A stretch of 64,000 nt of DNA, from the NCBI GenBank assembly GCA_029215795.1, contig JARDYH010000005.1:163209814-163273813 (forward strand). The letters run 5' to 3'. Position numbers and translations under genes: made by a program. Below the pieces are notes generated by a model. That model had not been told where the DNA came from and made no database searches. It was given only the letters and a program-made list of their open reading frames with translations. The stretch is from Anniella stebbinsi (taxonomy: Eukaryota > Chordata > Lepidosauria > Squamata > Anniellidae). Below, piece by piece: positions 33,852 through 45,450 of the stretch. Position 1 is the first letter of the stretch, and each line of letters starts with the position of its first letter.

Positions 33852-34060
33852 GCTCACACTGGCCTAATCCACACCAAGCAGGATACAGCACTATAAAAGC
33901 ATAGCAAAGCAGTATATAAGAGGCAGGAGACATGCTACTGCTTTATAGCGGTATTGAAGTGCACTGACAACTGTTGGGGCTCATGACACATACCATATAC
34001 TGCTTTCAGACCACTTTCATAGTCCAGATCCTGCTTGCTGTGGATTAGGCCACTGTGGCA
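33852..34060. mobile_element. Foldback MITE upstream of the SPRY exon, copy B
   Basis: Same element and location as in unit A, with inverted ends cactggcctaatccac and gtggattaggccactg. Confidence 0.75.
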
Positions 34061-36135
34061 GAATCAGTAACAGGCGCTAAGGTTCTTGCATTTTCCAGAT
34101 GTGGACAATCTGGGACTCCGCCCCCCCCCCCCCCCCGCCGAAAATGGAGTCAAGAGGAGGCATGGTTGGGCATCTGCCAAGGGCCCGTATCCCACTGAGA
34201 CTTCCTCCACCATTGCAACCTGCTTGTTCACCTGCTCCTTGCTCTGACCCAGACAATGGTGGTGGTGAGGAGAAGAAGCAGGAGATGCCCCTGCCTACAT
34301 GGTCACTGGTTCTCTGTCTGGCAAGCAAGTAATTAGTAACAACCATGAAAAAGAGGATGAGGAGCAAAAGGAGCTGGTGATAATGGCAATGAGAAAGGAC
34401 ACCTGCTGAGGAAGGGGGGCACTGAAGGTGTTTTCCCCAAGATACTCCAAAATCTGGAATCAGCGCTGCTTCCAGCTGTTGCTAGATTCTAACTCCATTT
34501 TAACATATTTTAATAGTTTTGCTGTGTATGTCCAATGTATAGAAGGCATAGGAAGCTGTCTATAACATGGGTCTACTGTACCTTAGCTTGAACTTAACCA
34601 GCCTTGTTCTAAAATATTACCTTGTGACTTTCCAGATGTTATTGGACTCCAGCTCCCATCAGCCGTATCCAGCATGATGTATGATCAGGGATGAGGGAAA
34701 TTGTAGTCCAGGACCATCTGGAGGGCCACAGGTATCCAACCCCTGCTAGATCTTCAGGCGATGCCTCCATCGTTGAGGGCCACACAAGGGTTTTTGGTTT
34801 TTTTTGCTGATGCAGCTTTTCCTACCACAGGGCTGCAGTAAAGAAGCAATGAATGCAGCTTTATCTGCTGCGTTCATTGACTTTATTCCTTCCAACAGTT
34901 TGCAGATAAAAATTGGAGTGCCCTAGTAACACCCTAATGGTTGTTTCAAGCTGGATTGTTGCAGGCCATTAATTCAAAAATCTGACAAACAGAAGGAGTT
35001 TAAAATTACCGTTTGAACTGCCTGGGATCCAGTCACAGGTACTGAGTGACTTCAATGAGCAGGAACCGTTCTGAAAAACTTTCCAAAAAAGTATCTCAGG
35101 TTAGTGCAGGCCCATAGCCAGTTTAAAGGTTCTGGGGGTGGGAGATGCCAGGTTAAGGACATTCATCTGATTTGCAGGCATTTTATAGACAAAATTATCA
35201 ACCGATTTTAATTATTTGTTTATTTAAAAAATTGGGGGCTGAGAAAACTTAGGGGGCAACCACCCCCAGTCCACCCCTAGCTATTGCATCTGCCCCTATT
35301 GGGTCCGCCCCTCTTGGATGTGCCCCTGATACTTGGAAGCTTACGAGTATCCACTGCAAAGTAGAGGTGTGGCAGAGGCAATCTTCATCTCCGCCATGCC
35401 TCCACTCTGCAATTTAGCTAGATGGGCTTTTTCGCCCATCTAGCTGATGCATTGGGGAAGGAGAGAAGGAGGCTGGGGAGGTCTGGGAATACAGCATAAG
35501 CCCTCCCCTTCCCGCCCACCAGCACACACCCTTTCCCGTCCCTTCAAGATCACCTTTGTGACCTCGGAGAGGTAGACAGCATGATTTTCTTTATGCCGGC
35601 TGTGAGGGGGCAGAGAGCTCGGACTTCTGGGTCCAAGATCGGAACGCTGTCTCCAACTTTGGATCCAAGAATTCAAAGTATCCTATGCCCCCACCCCACA
35701 CTCTAACTAGCGGCCATAGGATTGCTCTCTTAGTGGTTTGCAAACTCAGACAATAAAAGACAACATCATAATTATTATTACAGATACTCATCAGCAAAAC
35801 ATTTTAAACCCAAACTCCTCAAAACGCAACAATTCATAAACAAACCAGCATCAGTTCCTTAATGGCATCAGTCCTTTCAAATGGGGTTATTAAACTGCTG
35901 CTGCCACCCTTCCTTCTCCTCCCCACTCCCACATCAATTTCGCATCCAGAAATGTAATAGATGAAGCTTTTCTGACATGGGCATAAATTAACCACTGAAG
36001 CTTCATCTTCTATATTTTGCTATATTTCGCCTGTAAAAGACACAAGAGCAGGGTCAGGGAACTATGTAGCAATCCTCAACATCTTAAACTATGTGGTGCA
36101 ACATGGAAACGTCTTAGAATACAGTAGAAACTTAC
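34061..36135. other. Intron between TM and SPRY exons, copy B
   Basis: A C run (about 34121-34137), the FB repeat at 34630-34745 and the B-only stretch around 34515-34660 are the visible details. No heptad exon with proper splice sites was found. Confidence 0.5.
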
Positions 36136-36225
36136 CTAGTACAAGTGTGATTAGACCCACGTTCAGAACAATGCTTCCTACCAGCAATACCCCCAGGGTG
36201 ATTTTCCAGCATTTTGAGTGAGAAC
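36136..36225 (-). CDS. Transmembrane exon of butyrophilin-like gene, copy B
   Basis: Between a tcttacag acceptor and a canonical gtaagt donor, 90 bp encode SHSKCWK and the same hydrophobic helix (ITLGVLLVGS to NVGLITLVL). Phase 1-1, so direct splicing to 33785 keeps frame. The copy differs from A by a single Arg-to-Cys replacement in the basic stretch; the remaining Lys residues still precede the helix. Confidence 0.72.
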
Positions 36226-36297
36226 CTGTAAGATTTAAGTTGAATCATGAAATTACAGCTGTAGCTGCTTTCAGTTTATGAAAAGGACAAGTCAGAC

Positions 36298-36500
36298 CTG
36301 CAACAAAATATTGCTGTGTAGAGAACTCCTCTTCAGGGTTACAGCTGGCCATGCCTTCTTCCAGGATATTCCATTGCATTAAAGCAATGGGTTCCAACTC
36401 TGGATAGTCCTTCTCCCAACAAGACAGAATCCTTGATTTGTGCATGTGCATGCAGCAAGAGCAATTGGACAGTGTGCACCAGGATGCTCACTCTGTCATA
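36298..36500 (-). CDS. Candidate upstream exon, copy B (boundary uncertain)
   Basis: The open counterpart of 19732-19935 retains HKSRILSCWEKDYPELEP but has lost two of its cysteines (MQCN to MQWN, EECS to EEFS). The phase-1 gcag/gtctga donor and the 72-nt gap to the TM exon are conserved. The domain is unknown. Confidence 0.28.
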
Positions 36501-36997
36501 ACATCTGAACCACACATGATATAATCAGGAGTAGGCAACGCATAGCCTCGGCCCACATATGGCCCTCCAGGGCCATTTTGTACTGCCCTCATGTTTTCCC
36601 CCGCATCACAGCTGCTGCCTTGGCTCCTACCAGTCCGCCTAAAGAGCTGTTTGGTGGGCTGGTAGGAGCTTCAAGCTTCAGGAAAAGAGGATATGTGAAG
36701 CATCATCCCCACACATCCTCTTTCCTTGGGGAATCTAGCTCCTGTCAGCCCACTAATCAGCTTTTTGGCATGCTGTTAGGATGCTGATGCAGCAAAAGGT
36801 ATACGTCACGATAACTCCCAGCTCTCTTTCCCTGGGGAATCGCTATGATGGAGGAGAGGTTAAATATTCCTCCCCACTACAGCAATCTGCAGTAACCTCC
36901 CCACTACAATAGCATGCAGCAACATCCCTTCGAAGGGGGGAGAGTTTAACCTCCCTCTCATCCCAACAATATTACTCAGTATCACCTCCTGAAGACA

Positions 36998-37206
36998 CAT
37001 TGGGCCTGTTCAGACAACACGTTAAGCCATGGTTAGGCTGCTAACCCGTTTGCAGCAAATGGTAAGTGAACGTGTTTAAACCATGGTTTTCTAGCCATGA
37101 AGGTTCACACGACATGCTAAGCCATGGTTTACATGACACGCTAAGCCATAACGTTAAGCTCAAAATGCTTAACCACCGTGGCTTAGCGGGTCGTCTGAAC
37201 AGGGTC
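36998..37206. mobile_element. MITE with ctgttcagac ends
   Basis: The left end cctgttcagacaacacgtta matches, inverted, the right end agcgggtcgtctgaacaggg. Internal copies of gctaagccatgg also invert. A truncated copy remains in unit A at 20447. The TIR resembles the Harbinger-type ends at 16019 but is distinct. Confidence 0.7.
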
Positions 37207-37670
37207 AGCCATTCACCAGCTTTCTCTGGCTTGTAATTCATCGCAATTAACCATATGCTGCTCCATCTTACTGTTCCTTATATTGCTTGTATTGTTGTTA
37301 TGGTCTTTAACAGTGTATTTAAATGTGATTTTTGGAATATGTATATGTAAGCTACTTGGAGTTTTTACTATATTAAATAGTATATAAGTATTATGAATAA
37401 ATAACAAATAAATAAAATATTGCTGAGATGGGGGGAGTGATCTGCAGTAGGAATGGGGAAGACATGTGGAGGGTTTAAGGGTGTGTGTGCGACACCCACC
37501 CCTGTTAAAATGGTTCTGGTAATACTCCCTCCTCCCTCCATCCTGAACATTAATAATTGTTTTATATATTTTTATATATACTGTTACACTTTGGGTTCAT
37601 GGAAATGTCAGGAATGCAGGACCGGCCCAAGCCATTTTGCTGCCTGAGGCAAAGAACAAGATGGCACCTC
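37207..37670. other. B-only sequence missing from unit A
   Basis: LINE-like A/T-rich text without coding signal; a tatttttatatatac run lies near 37565-37580. Since the MITE next to it is truncated in A at the same break, it was deleted from A, not inserted in B. Confidence 0.5.
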
Positions 37671-37714
37671 CTTCATTCTATATACAAATTCTGATTGGAT
37701 TGGCAGTTGAATCT

Positions 37715-37905
37715 AACATAGCTCAGTCGTAGAGCATCTGCTTTGCATGCAGCGAGTCCCCGGTTTGATTCCCAGCACCTCCAAGTAGGGCAGGAAAATC
37801 TCCTGACTGAAACCCTGGGGAGCCCCTGCTAGTCAGTGTTGGCAATACTGGGCTAGATGGACCAATAGCCTGACTCAGAATGAGGCAACATCCTATGTTC
37901 CTATT
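37715..37905 (+). repeat. tRNA-Ala-headed SINE, unit B
   Basis: The unit B copy of the SINE at 20555 with minor substitutions; same tcgtagagcatctgctttgc head. Confidence 0.8.
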
Positions 37906-38244
37906 CCCAAAATAACGCATGATGTATTTGCTCAGACCCCGCAGTGAGGAAGTGCACTGCAATGACACAATTCTTATTCTTAAAGTAGGTCACACGTACT
38001 TTTTAAAAAGTAAGCATGATGTACTTTAAAAATAAGTTTCCAAAGTGTTGTGTCATTGTGATGGTCTTCCTTACCACAGCATGTACGCAAGAAGTGTAAT
38101 CAGCATGATGCCGTCCCTTTACCGTTGCTTATATGAGCTGTTTGCTTAAAAACAGAAGCAGGGGTGCAACCAAATTATTGAAGAGTAGACTTGATGCTGT
38201 TTTAGTTACAAATTGGACTTGCAACAAAGTGTGGAGCACTCTTT

Positions 38245-39205
38245 TAACCGCAGGGCTCAGTCCTGTTCAACATTTTTATTAATGATTTGGATGAGGAGGT
38301 GCAGGGAATGCTTATCAAATTTTCAGATGACACAAAATTGGGTGGGATCGCTAATACTCTGGAAGACAGAAACAAACTTAAAAGTGATCTTGATAGTCTG
38401 GAGCTCTGGGCTGAAAACAACAGAATGAAATTTAATAGGGATAAATGCCAAGTTCTACACCAAGGAAAAAGAAACTAAATGCACAGTTACAAGATGGGGA
38501 ATACTTGGCTCAGCAATACAACAAGCGAGAAGGATCTTGGAATTGTTGTAGATCACAAGCTGAATATGAGCCAACAGTGTGATGTGGCTGCAAAAAAACC
38601 CAAATGCCATTTTGGGCTGCATTAATAGAAGTATAGCTTCCAAATCGCATGAGGTACTGGTTCCCCTCTATTCAGCACTGGTTAGACCCCATCTTGGGTA
38701 TTGTGTCCAGTTCTGGGCACCACACTTCAAGAAGGATGCAGACAACCTGGAGTGTGTTCAGAGGAGGGCAACAAGGATGATCAGGGGTCTAGAAACAAAG
38801 CCCTATGAGGAGAGACTGAAAGAACTGGGCATGTTTAACCTGGAGAAGATAAGATTGAGGGGAGGCATGATAACACTCTTCAAATACTTGAAAGGTTGTC
38901 ACACAGAGGAGAGCCAGCAACCCAGAGTGCAGGATATGGAATAATGGGCTCAAGTTACAGGAAGCCAGATTCTGTCTAGGCATCAGGAAAAACTTCCTGA
39001 CTGTTAGAGCAATACAACAATGGAACCAATTACCTAGGGAGGTGGTGGGCTCTCCCACATTAGAGGCATTCAAGGGGCAGCTGGACAACTATCTGTCAGG
39101 CATGTTTTAAGGAAGAGTCTTGCATTGAGCAGGTTTTGGACTCGATGGCCTTGTAGGCCCCTTCCAACTCTACTATTCTATGATTCTATGTCCTGTTTCA
39201 GGATA
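38245..39205 (+). mobile_element. CR1 LINE, 5'-truncated, unit B
   Basis: The same insertion as in unit A. Here gggctcagtcctgttcaaca is complete at its 5' edge, but a frameshift near 38590-38600 and loss of about 18 bp near 38919 break the coding frame. The 3' UTR again ends ctactattctatgattctatg-like. Confidence 0.9.
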
Positions 39206-39570
39206 TTCCATTACATTTCCCTTCCCCTCCACAGGACAGGGAATACATTCAGAACATGGTGAAATACCCTCTTCATCACAACAGTTAAAGCCGCAAGAGC
39301 CCTGTCCTTTTGACCATGTACAAAAGAGGGCAGGGCTTCTGCAGCTTTAACTTTATGATGTTGAGGAAATTTCACCAGGTTCTGCATATATACAAATGAC
39401 ACCTGATGAAATTCCCTTTTATGTGAAACTGTTAAAGATACAGGAACCCTGTCCTCCTTTTCATATGGTCAGCCTACCTTGTAGGGCCCTTCCAACTCCA
39501 CTATTCTATGATTCTATGTCGTGTTTCAGGATATTCCATTACATTTCCCTTCCCCTCCACACATCCCGTT
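39148..39570. mobile_element. B-only hAT-like MITE between an 85-bp direct repeat
   Basis: CR1-tail text of about 85 bp (aggccccttccaactctact to ccttcccctccac) occurs twice, at 39150-39234 and 39483-39559. Between them lies a left-truncated relative of the MITE at 557, ending ctccttttcatatggtcagc. Unit A has a single copy and no MITE. Confidence 0.75.
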
Positions 39571-39989
39571 TTCTGGTGCCCCCTCCCCCAACAGTCAGCC
39601 AGCGTTCCATAGACACTGAACATAATCAGTCCTTATCAGGCTGTGTGTGGGGTCTCCCTCCTTAGGGGTTGCAGCGTGTGTGTGTTAGAAAGATTGTTTT
39701 TGTACTTGTGTAAACTTTGGGATTCCCTCAAGCCTGTTGATAGCTGTCCTCTTGCGCATGACTGGTACCATTCTGGCTACATAAGGATCCACACTTACAA
39801 AATTTTGTGATCAGTATATAGCAGGCATCTTTTGGTCCTTCAGATGTTTTGACTGACACCTCCAACATCCCCCACCAATGGCTATGCTGGCTAGGGCTGA
39901 TGGGTGTTGTAGGCCCAAACATCTGGAGAGCCACAAGTTGCCCACCCCCAGCATATACAATATATATAGGATTAAGTTTCTAACTGGAG

Positions 39990-40185
39990 AGTTTTAATTT
40001 CATTCATTATATTTCTATACCACCCCATGGCCAAAGCTCTCTGAATGCTTCACAAAGATTAAAAACGCTTAAAATATATTATACAATGAGCAAAACCATT
40101 TACATAAAAACATATAAAGAGACAGCACACACAGAGGCAATATCTACCTAAAAACAATTTTAAGCAACCAACCAAAGACAATCTA
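39990..40185 (-). repeat. LINE tail, reversed, unit B
   Basis: tatttctataccaccccatg followed by A-rich text, matching 22505-22710 of unit A and then joining catctagcctt directly. Confidence 0.65.
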
Positions 40186-40189
40186 GCCT

Positions 40190-42365
40190 TGAACAGCGGT
40201 TTGTGGAGATAGGAGAAGCAGTAAAATGGCACTTGGAAAGGCAGCTTCCTCTTCTTCCAATGCTTAAGCCCAGCAAAGGCAAAGCTAAACTTCAGTAGTT
40301 GAAGGAAGAGCAACCCGTCCTTGCAGGCACCTGACTGATCCTGCATTGATGGTCTCTCCCAGACCTTTGGCCTGATGAGTGACTTTTTGCAATACAGGTG
40401 CAGACTAGCTATGCGAAACATCCCAGGATGGATTTTCACCTATTGAAATGAACTTGGGTGGCTGTAGGTCCACCTGAAAAGACGTAGGATGGCATCCAAC
40501 CCCAATCCAAGCATTGGAAACACATAGGCACAAGCCAGGCTTACCCACCACCTCTCCTTTTTATGTGGTCTGTCCAGTTGGCGATCTTATATCCCAATTT
40601 TCCCATCATTGGCTAGGTTCTGTGGCAAGCATCTTCACTTGAGAAATGGAATCCCAGCTAGCAGGGCTGTCACTACCTGAGACATTGGGAAGCCACTACT
40701 AGTCTACTTAGAGAGTACTGGGTTGATGGATCAACAGTCTGACTCCAGAATAAGACAGCTCCCTAAATACATGGCGTTTAATTCTTGTCCCACTCTTCCC
40801 TCAAAGATCTCGTGCCAGTAGGCTTAGTTTCTGACTTTTAAACTCACAACAGCCCTGTGAGGTAGATTTGTTGTAAAGAGAACAACTGTCCAGGGTGAGC
40901 TTTCCGGTTAAGCAGGAATTTGAATCTTTCCCCAGTCTTAATCCAACTTGTGGCCATCCAGATGTGTTGGCCTACAACTCCCAACAGCCCAAGCCAGTAT
41001 AGCCAATGGTTAAGGATCATGGGAGTTGTAGGCCAAAACATCTGGAGGGTCACAACTTCCCCACCCCTGGCTCTAATCCAGCACTCTTCACCGCTACGCC
41101 ATACTGACTCCCCTCATGATAGCAGCAATCTCATTAGGAAATGTATTATTTGAGTATCCATAAACATCCAGCTAAATCTAACAGTTCCAGTAAATACCTT
41201 GTTCTTTTGAGGGAGGAGGTGGCGCCCTTCTTGGTAATTCTATTGACATATATCCCTCTGCATTCTCCATTTTCTGGGATCTTTCTTCAGGGTTGCCTTC
41301 AAATAAATCTAGCGAGGAGCATGCTTCATGAGAGAGCTAGACTTTTGTTTCTTTGGAAGAGGAAACATCAACGCTTTCGATACTACTCAACCCACAGAAA
41401 AAAAATTATGCAAACACTCTTCCACCAATCCAGTGTAACTGGTTGCCATTGGTGTCATCCAAAGCCATGTTAAGCAATGCAACTGTAATCTTTTAGGTTT
41501 GTAACCACATCACTTACACAAGAACCACATCACGCAGATCTGCTAAGCAGCAGTAAAACCAAGAAAGCATTTGGATGCCAGAAAGAAATATAACAGCACA
41601 TCTGTGCTCGAATTGTTCGAACAAATTATTTCATACATTCCCATTTACTGCAGATGGCCCCAATTTTCTCTTCCCTGTTCCATGGTAAATCGATATTTTG
41701 AAAATGCCTCTGAAATGTTGTGTTGATGTGAGTTACAAGAGCTGCCAACTGATGTGGCCTATTCTGGAACAAAGGACTTTCAAAGACAGATACCAATGTG
41801 AAATTGCTGAAACTTCAGCAAGAGATTCACCTACAGTTCTATGATTTGAATGGGGACAAATTCTCTCTGTCTCTCTCTCTCACACACACACACACACCTA
41901 TGTTATTTGGCTCACCATTGCAATGATGTCTGCATATCAGCCAACAATGTTTGTGAAAAGCAGCTGTTAAGGTCTTCTTCACTCTCTGTGCTCTCTACAT
42001 TTCATTTCCCTCTATCATTACAGCTTACATCTCCCCTGCCCTCCCAGCATGTGTCTATAGATCTGCCAATCTGAGATATGAATACTTCATGTATTTGATG
42101 AAGTGGGCAATGTCCACAAAAGCTTATGCCAAAATAAATCTGTTAGTCTTTAAGACACCACAAGGGTCTTTGTTGTTATTGTTATTATTAACAGTAGTCA
42201 TTTATACTGCAGCTGTTGCTGATAACAAACTAAACCAATTATGTACTGTGATAACCTGTTATTCTGATTCAAGCCTCCGGCAACAGAATTAAATTTGTTG
42301 ATGAATTCTAACTCAGCAGTCTCTCCTTCCAATCTCCCTTTGAAGCACCTTTGGTCCACAATAGC
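40190..42365. other. Unit B sequence without a recognised gene
   Basis: Holds a foldback repeat at about 40950-41065 and a (CT)n(CA)n run near 41860-41898, longer and differently built than in unit A. No exon is called. Confidence 0.4.
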
Positions 42366-42369
42366 CACT

Positions 42370-42610
42370 TTTTATTTTATTTTTTTATTTATTGCTGCAT
42401 TTATATCCTGCCTTTTTTCCGCCAAGGAACCCAAGGCGGCATACATAATCCTCCTCCTTTCCATTTTATCCTCACAACAACAACAACCCTGTGAGGTAAG
42501 TTGGGCTGAGAGTCTGTGACTGGCCCAAAGTCACCCAGTTTGTTTCTAGTGAGGACTAGAACCCAGATCTCCTGGCTCCCAGTCCAACACTTTAGCCACT
42601 GTATCAGTGA
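42370..42610 (-). repeat. MIR-like SINE with LINE tail, reversed, unit B
   Basis: Unit B copy of the SINE at 25160 (cccaaagtcacccagtttgt, ctcccagtccaacactttag). Confidence 0.75.
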
Positions 42611-43814
42611 CAGAGTATCCTGGGAGGCTGAAGTGTTCTCTCAATAGTTTCTGAAAAATGTAATTTCTCATGTCAGATTTCAGTCCATTTATTCTTTTCC
42701 ATACAAATTGGCCTGTTTGTCCAAGGTAAAAAGCAAAGGGGCATTGCTGACAGAAGGTGGCACATATCACATTGGAAGATGAGTGAATAAATGAGCCCCT
42801 AATGTTGTGGGTGACATTATTAGGTGCTCTAGTTCGTGTTTCCAGAGTAGATATGGGGACAGAGCTGGTTTGTTGCACAGTCTGGTTACTGACCTGGTAA
42901 TGGTGGCAAATTGTGAGTTAATTAACCCAACAATTAGTAGTTAGGTTAATTGTGAGTTGTTTAACCCATGATTAATCTATTGTGTCTGGGTTTGGACATC
43001 ACTTAGCAACCCCTAATTGGCCCAATTAGAGGTTGAATATTCAAAATGGCCATGGAATACACCTGGCACACGCCATGGCAAATTCTGGGTTAATTAACCC
43101 ACAATTTGCCACTGTTATGTGTGAACCTGTTCATAGTTTCCTGGTCTGAACATCACGTAGCATCCCCCATCAGCCTGCTCCGGTGTTAAATATTCAAAAA
43201 GATTGTGGAACGCACCTGGTGCATAATGAATCCACGATTTGCTGTTATTATGTGCCAACAGCCCCAGCGTGTTGGCATCCTTGTTATGCAGCCTGTTGTT
43301 GCTAGTGCGTAGCTGTTTTAGGCTGGGGTGAAGGTTGAGTATAAGCAAGTACAAGGCTTAAACCCAAGACCCGTGTAAGGGAAGTGTCATTGTCCAAGAG
43401 GGGTTGTAGATTGTTATGATAATATCAGGGGCTCATTTACTTACTCATTTTCCAATGTGATATATGCTACCTTTTGTCAGCAATATTCTTCTTTTAAAAT
43501 CTGAATTCTAATAGTATATTGGTTACAGTTTTGATGTTTTTATTATTATTATTGATTGCTTCGGCTTCATAAAACATCTTTATTTTCAGGCTTATTACAT
43601 TCAAATATGAAAACATAACAGAATTGGTTTAAGAAATTCTGATTTCTAACAGCTAATTTTTAACAGCTGAGATTGATACATGGAATTCTATTAATGGGAA
43701 GGGCAGGAAAAGAGAAATCCTTTATATATACTTTGAGAAATCAATTATATTTAGTCATCAATCAATGAGTTAGACGTTAGGAGTTGTAAGCCTTGTTTAG
43801 AAGTATTGAAGAAG

Positions 43815-45426
43815 TTAAGTAAGGTTTTTGTTTTGGATGGCTTTATAACCCTGTATATTAGTTTGTAAGGGTAATATGTTATAGTTGTTCATAATTGTGG
43901 TATGGTTTTAATTTATAATATAAGAACATGAGAGCCATGCTGGATCAGACCAAGGATCCATTTAGTTCAGCATTGCTTTCACACAGAGGCCAAACAGCAG
44001 GAACCCAGAAGCAGGACAGGAGCACAACAGCAACTTCCAAACCATGTTCCCCAGCAACCTTCTCCGCCCCCTTCTCTGTCCACATCTGCAATATGGGGAC
44101 GATGATAGTAATACTGGACACTTTATTTCAACCTCCCTACCTGCATGTGCAGGACAACGTTTTTCCTTTCTTTTTTTCTTTCTGAATTCATATTCTCCTC
44201 CCCAATGGGATTTTAATATTTCTGCCTTTATTTGTATAAGAGAAAAGAGCTGAAGTGAGGGGGAGGGGCGCAGCCAAATCACAACAAACTTCAGGATTGT
44301 TACATGTCTCCTTTCAGACACAGTCGGGTTGCCGATCTAAAGAAAGTCCATCTCGGCATCAAAAGAAAGCCGTAAACGCGGTCTGGGAACGCATGAATTA
44401 GGAGTCTAAACTAACTTATATTTACGGTCCATCTCATGTCTTTCTACTACACATCGTCTATCTCTAGAGTCACAGTCTCCTGAGGCGGGACCAATTCCTG
44501 ATCCTGAATAGCTGGTGGTTTAATTGGCTAAGATAGAGGAGCGGGGCTCAGTGATTCGTTGTTTTGACGGAGGCGGGGCGTAGGAGTGGATAGAGGGCCA
44601 TTTTTGGGGTTGGGAACTGGAGGAAGAATTTGTTTGCATGGGAGAATTGTGAGAACGAAGTGCCGGCGCCGGGGAAACTGGTCGAATCCTGTCATTTATG
44701 AAGGCTGGTGAGGCATTTGGCTTTTTATGGCTTGGATGCGGCGGCAGCGAGTCTGCCTTTACCATTGCATTTTTCAGTGCGGGCTTAGAGCAGAGGTTGG
44801 GCAGCTGCCAGGGGTCCCCATTAACCCCTCCCCATATTCCCCAGCGCCGCAGCTGGGATAAAAGTTTTCTTTTAGAAAACACGAATTTGAGGCTCGCCGC
44901 CTGCAGCGGCAGGAAAATAAGGGGGCATTTTGCTTAAATAGCCTCATTTTCCTGCCGTGGTACTCTGTGGGGTCTGGGGATGGGTGGGCAATGTGCCCCC
45001 TTCCGGACCCCAGGAAGTTCCCTGGGGGTCTTGGGGCGGAGGGAATTGCTGTACTTTAGTGATCCCTTTCTAGAAAGAGAAGGAAGTTGCGGGGGGGGGG
45101 GGGGGTGGAAGGGAAGAACAGAATGAGAAGAGTTTGAGGAGGAAAGAGTGGATTATGACATCCCTTTAAAATTGTTGTTAAAAGAAAATATAGACCCTTG
45201 AAGAAAAGCAGTGGTTAAAGATGGTTCAGGAGCTTTCCTGGCTTGATACCTCGAAAGGCAGAGGAGCCGTATAATTAGCCCCACCCCACCCCTCAGCATT
45301 TCTGCAGACTGTTTTAAAAAAATCTTAATTATACATACTTGAACAACATTGGGGGGGGGGGGGGGAATTACCTCAGGATTTTAACCGTTTCCCTATAATG
45401 AGTAAAAGAGAGAAACTGAATTGGTG
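43815..45426. other. Near-identical tract shared with unit A (26625-28230)
   Basis: Reading the two copies side by side I find two or three substitutions (for example tttgggggttg versus tttttggggttg) and differing G-run lengths over 1.6 kb. Left of the tract the copies differ every few tens of bases. It contains the CR1 tail and the CpG-bearing segment (about 44325-44985). Confidence 0.85.
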
Positions 45427-45450
45427 ATATATATATATATATATATATAT

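Larger units (their letters stand above)
31558..45430 (-). repeat. Duplication unit B
   Basis: The full-length duplicate has two shared portions. The left flank 31558-32611 is shared with unit C (62681-63987). The body 32640-45430 is shared with unit A. Both splice-bounded exons are open. Private changes include a B-only MITE block at 39148-39570. The right end from about 43815 is almost identical to unit A (two or three substitutions in 1.6 kb besides homopolymer lengths), unlike the earlier part. Confidence 0.92.

Noticed and set aside
33785..33933. Secreted N-terminus for the B30.2 protein in unit B
   Set aside because: The leader is the arm of a MITE, lies behind a strong acceptor and is out of frame in unit A. 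Kept only as a finding, not annotated as CDS.
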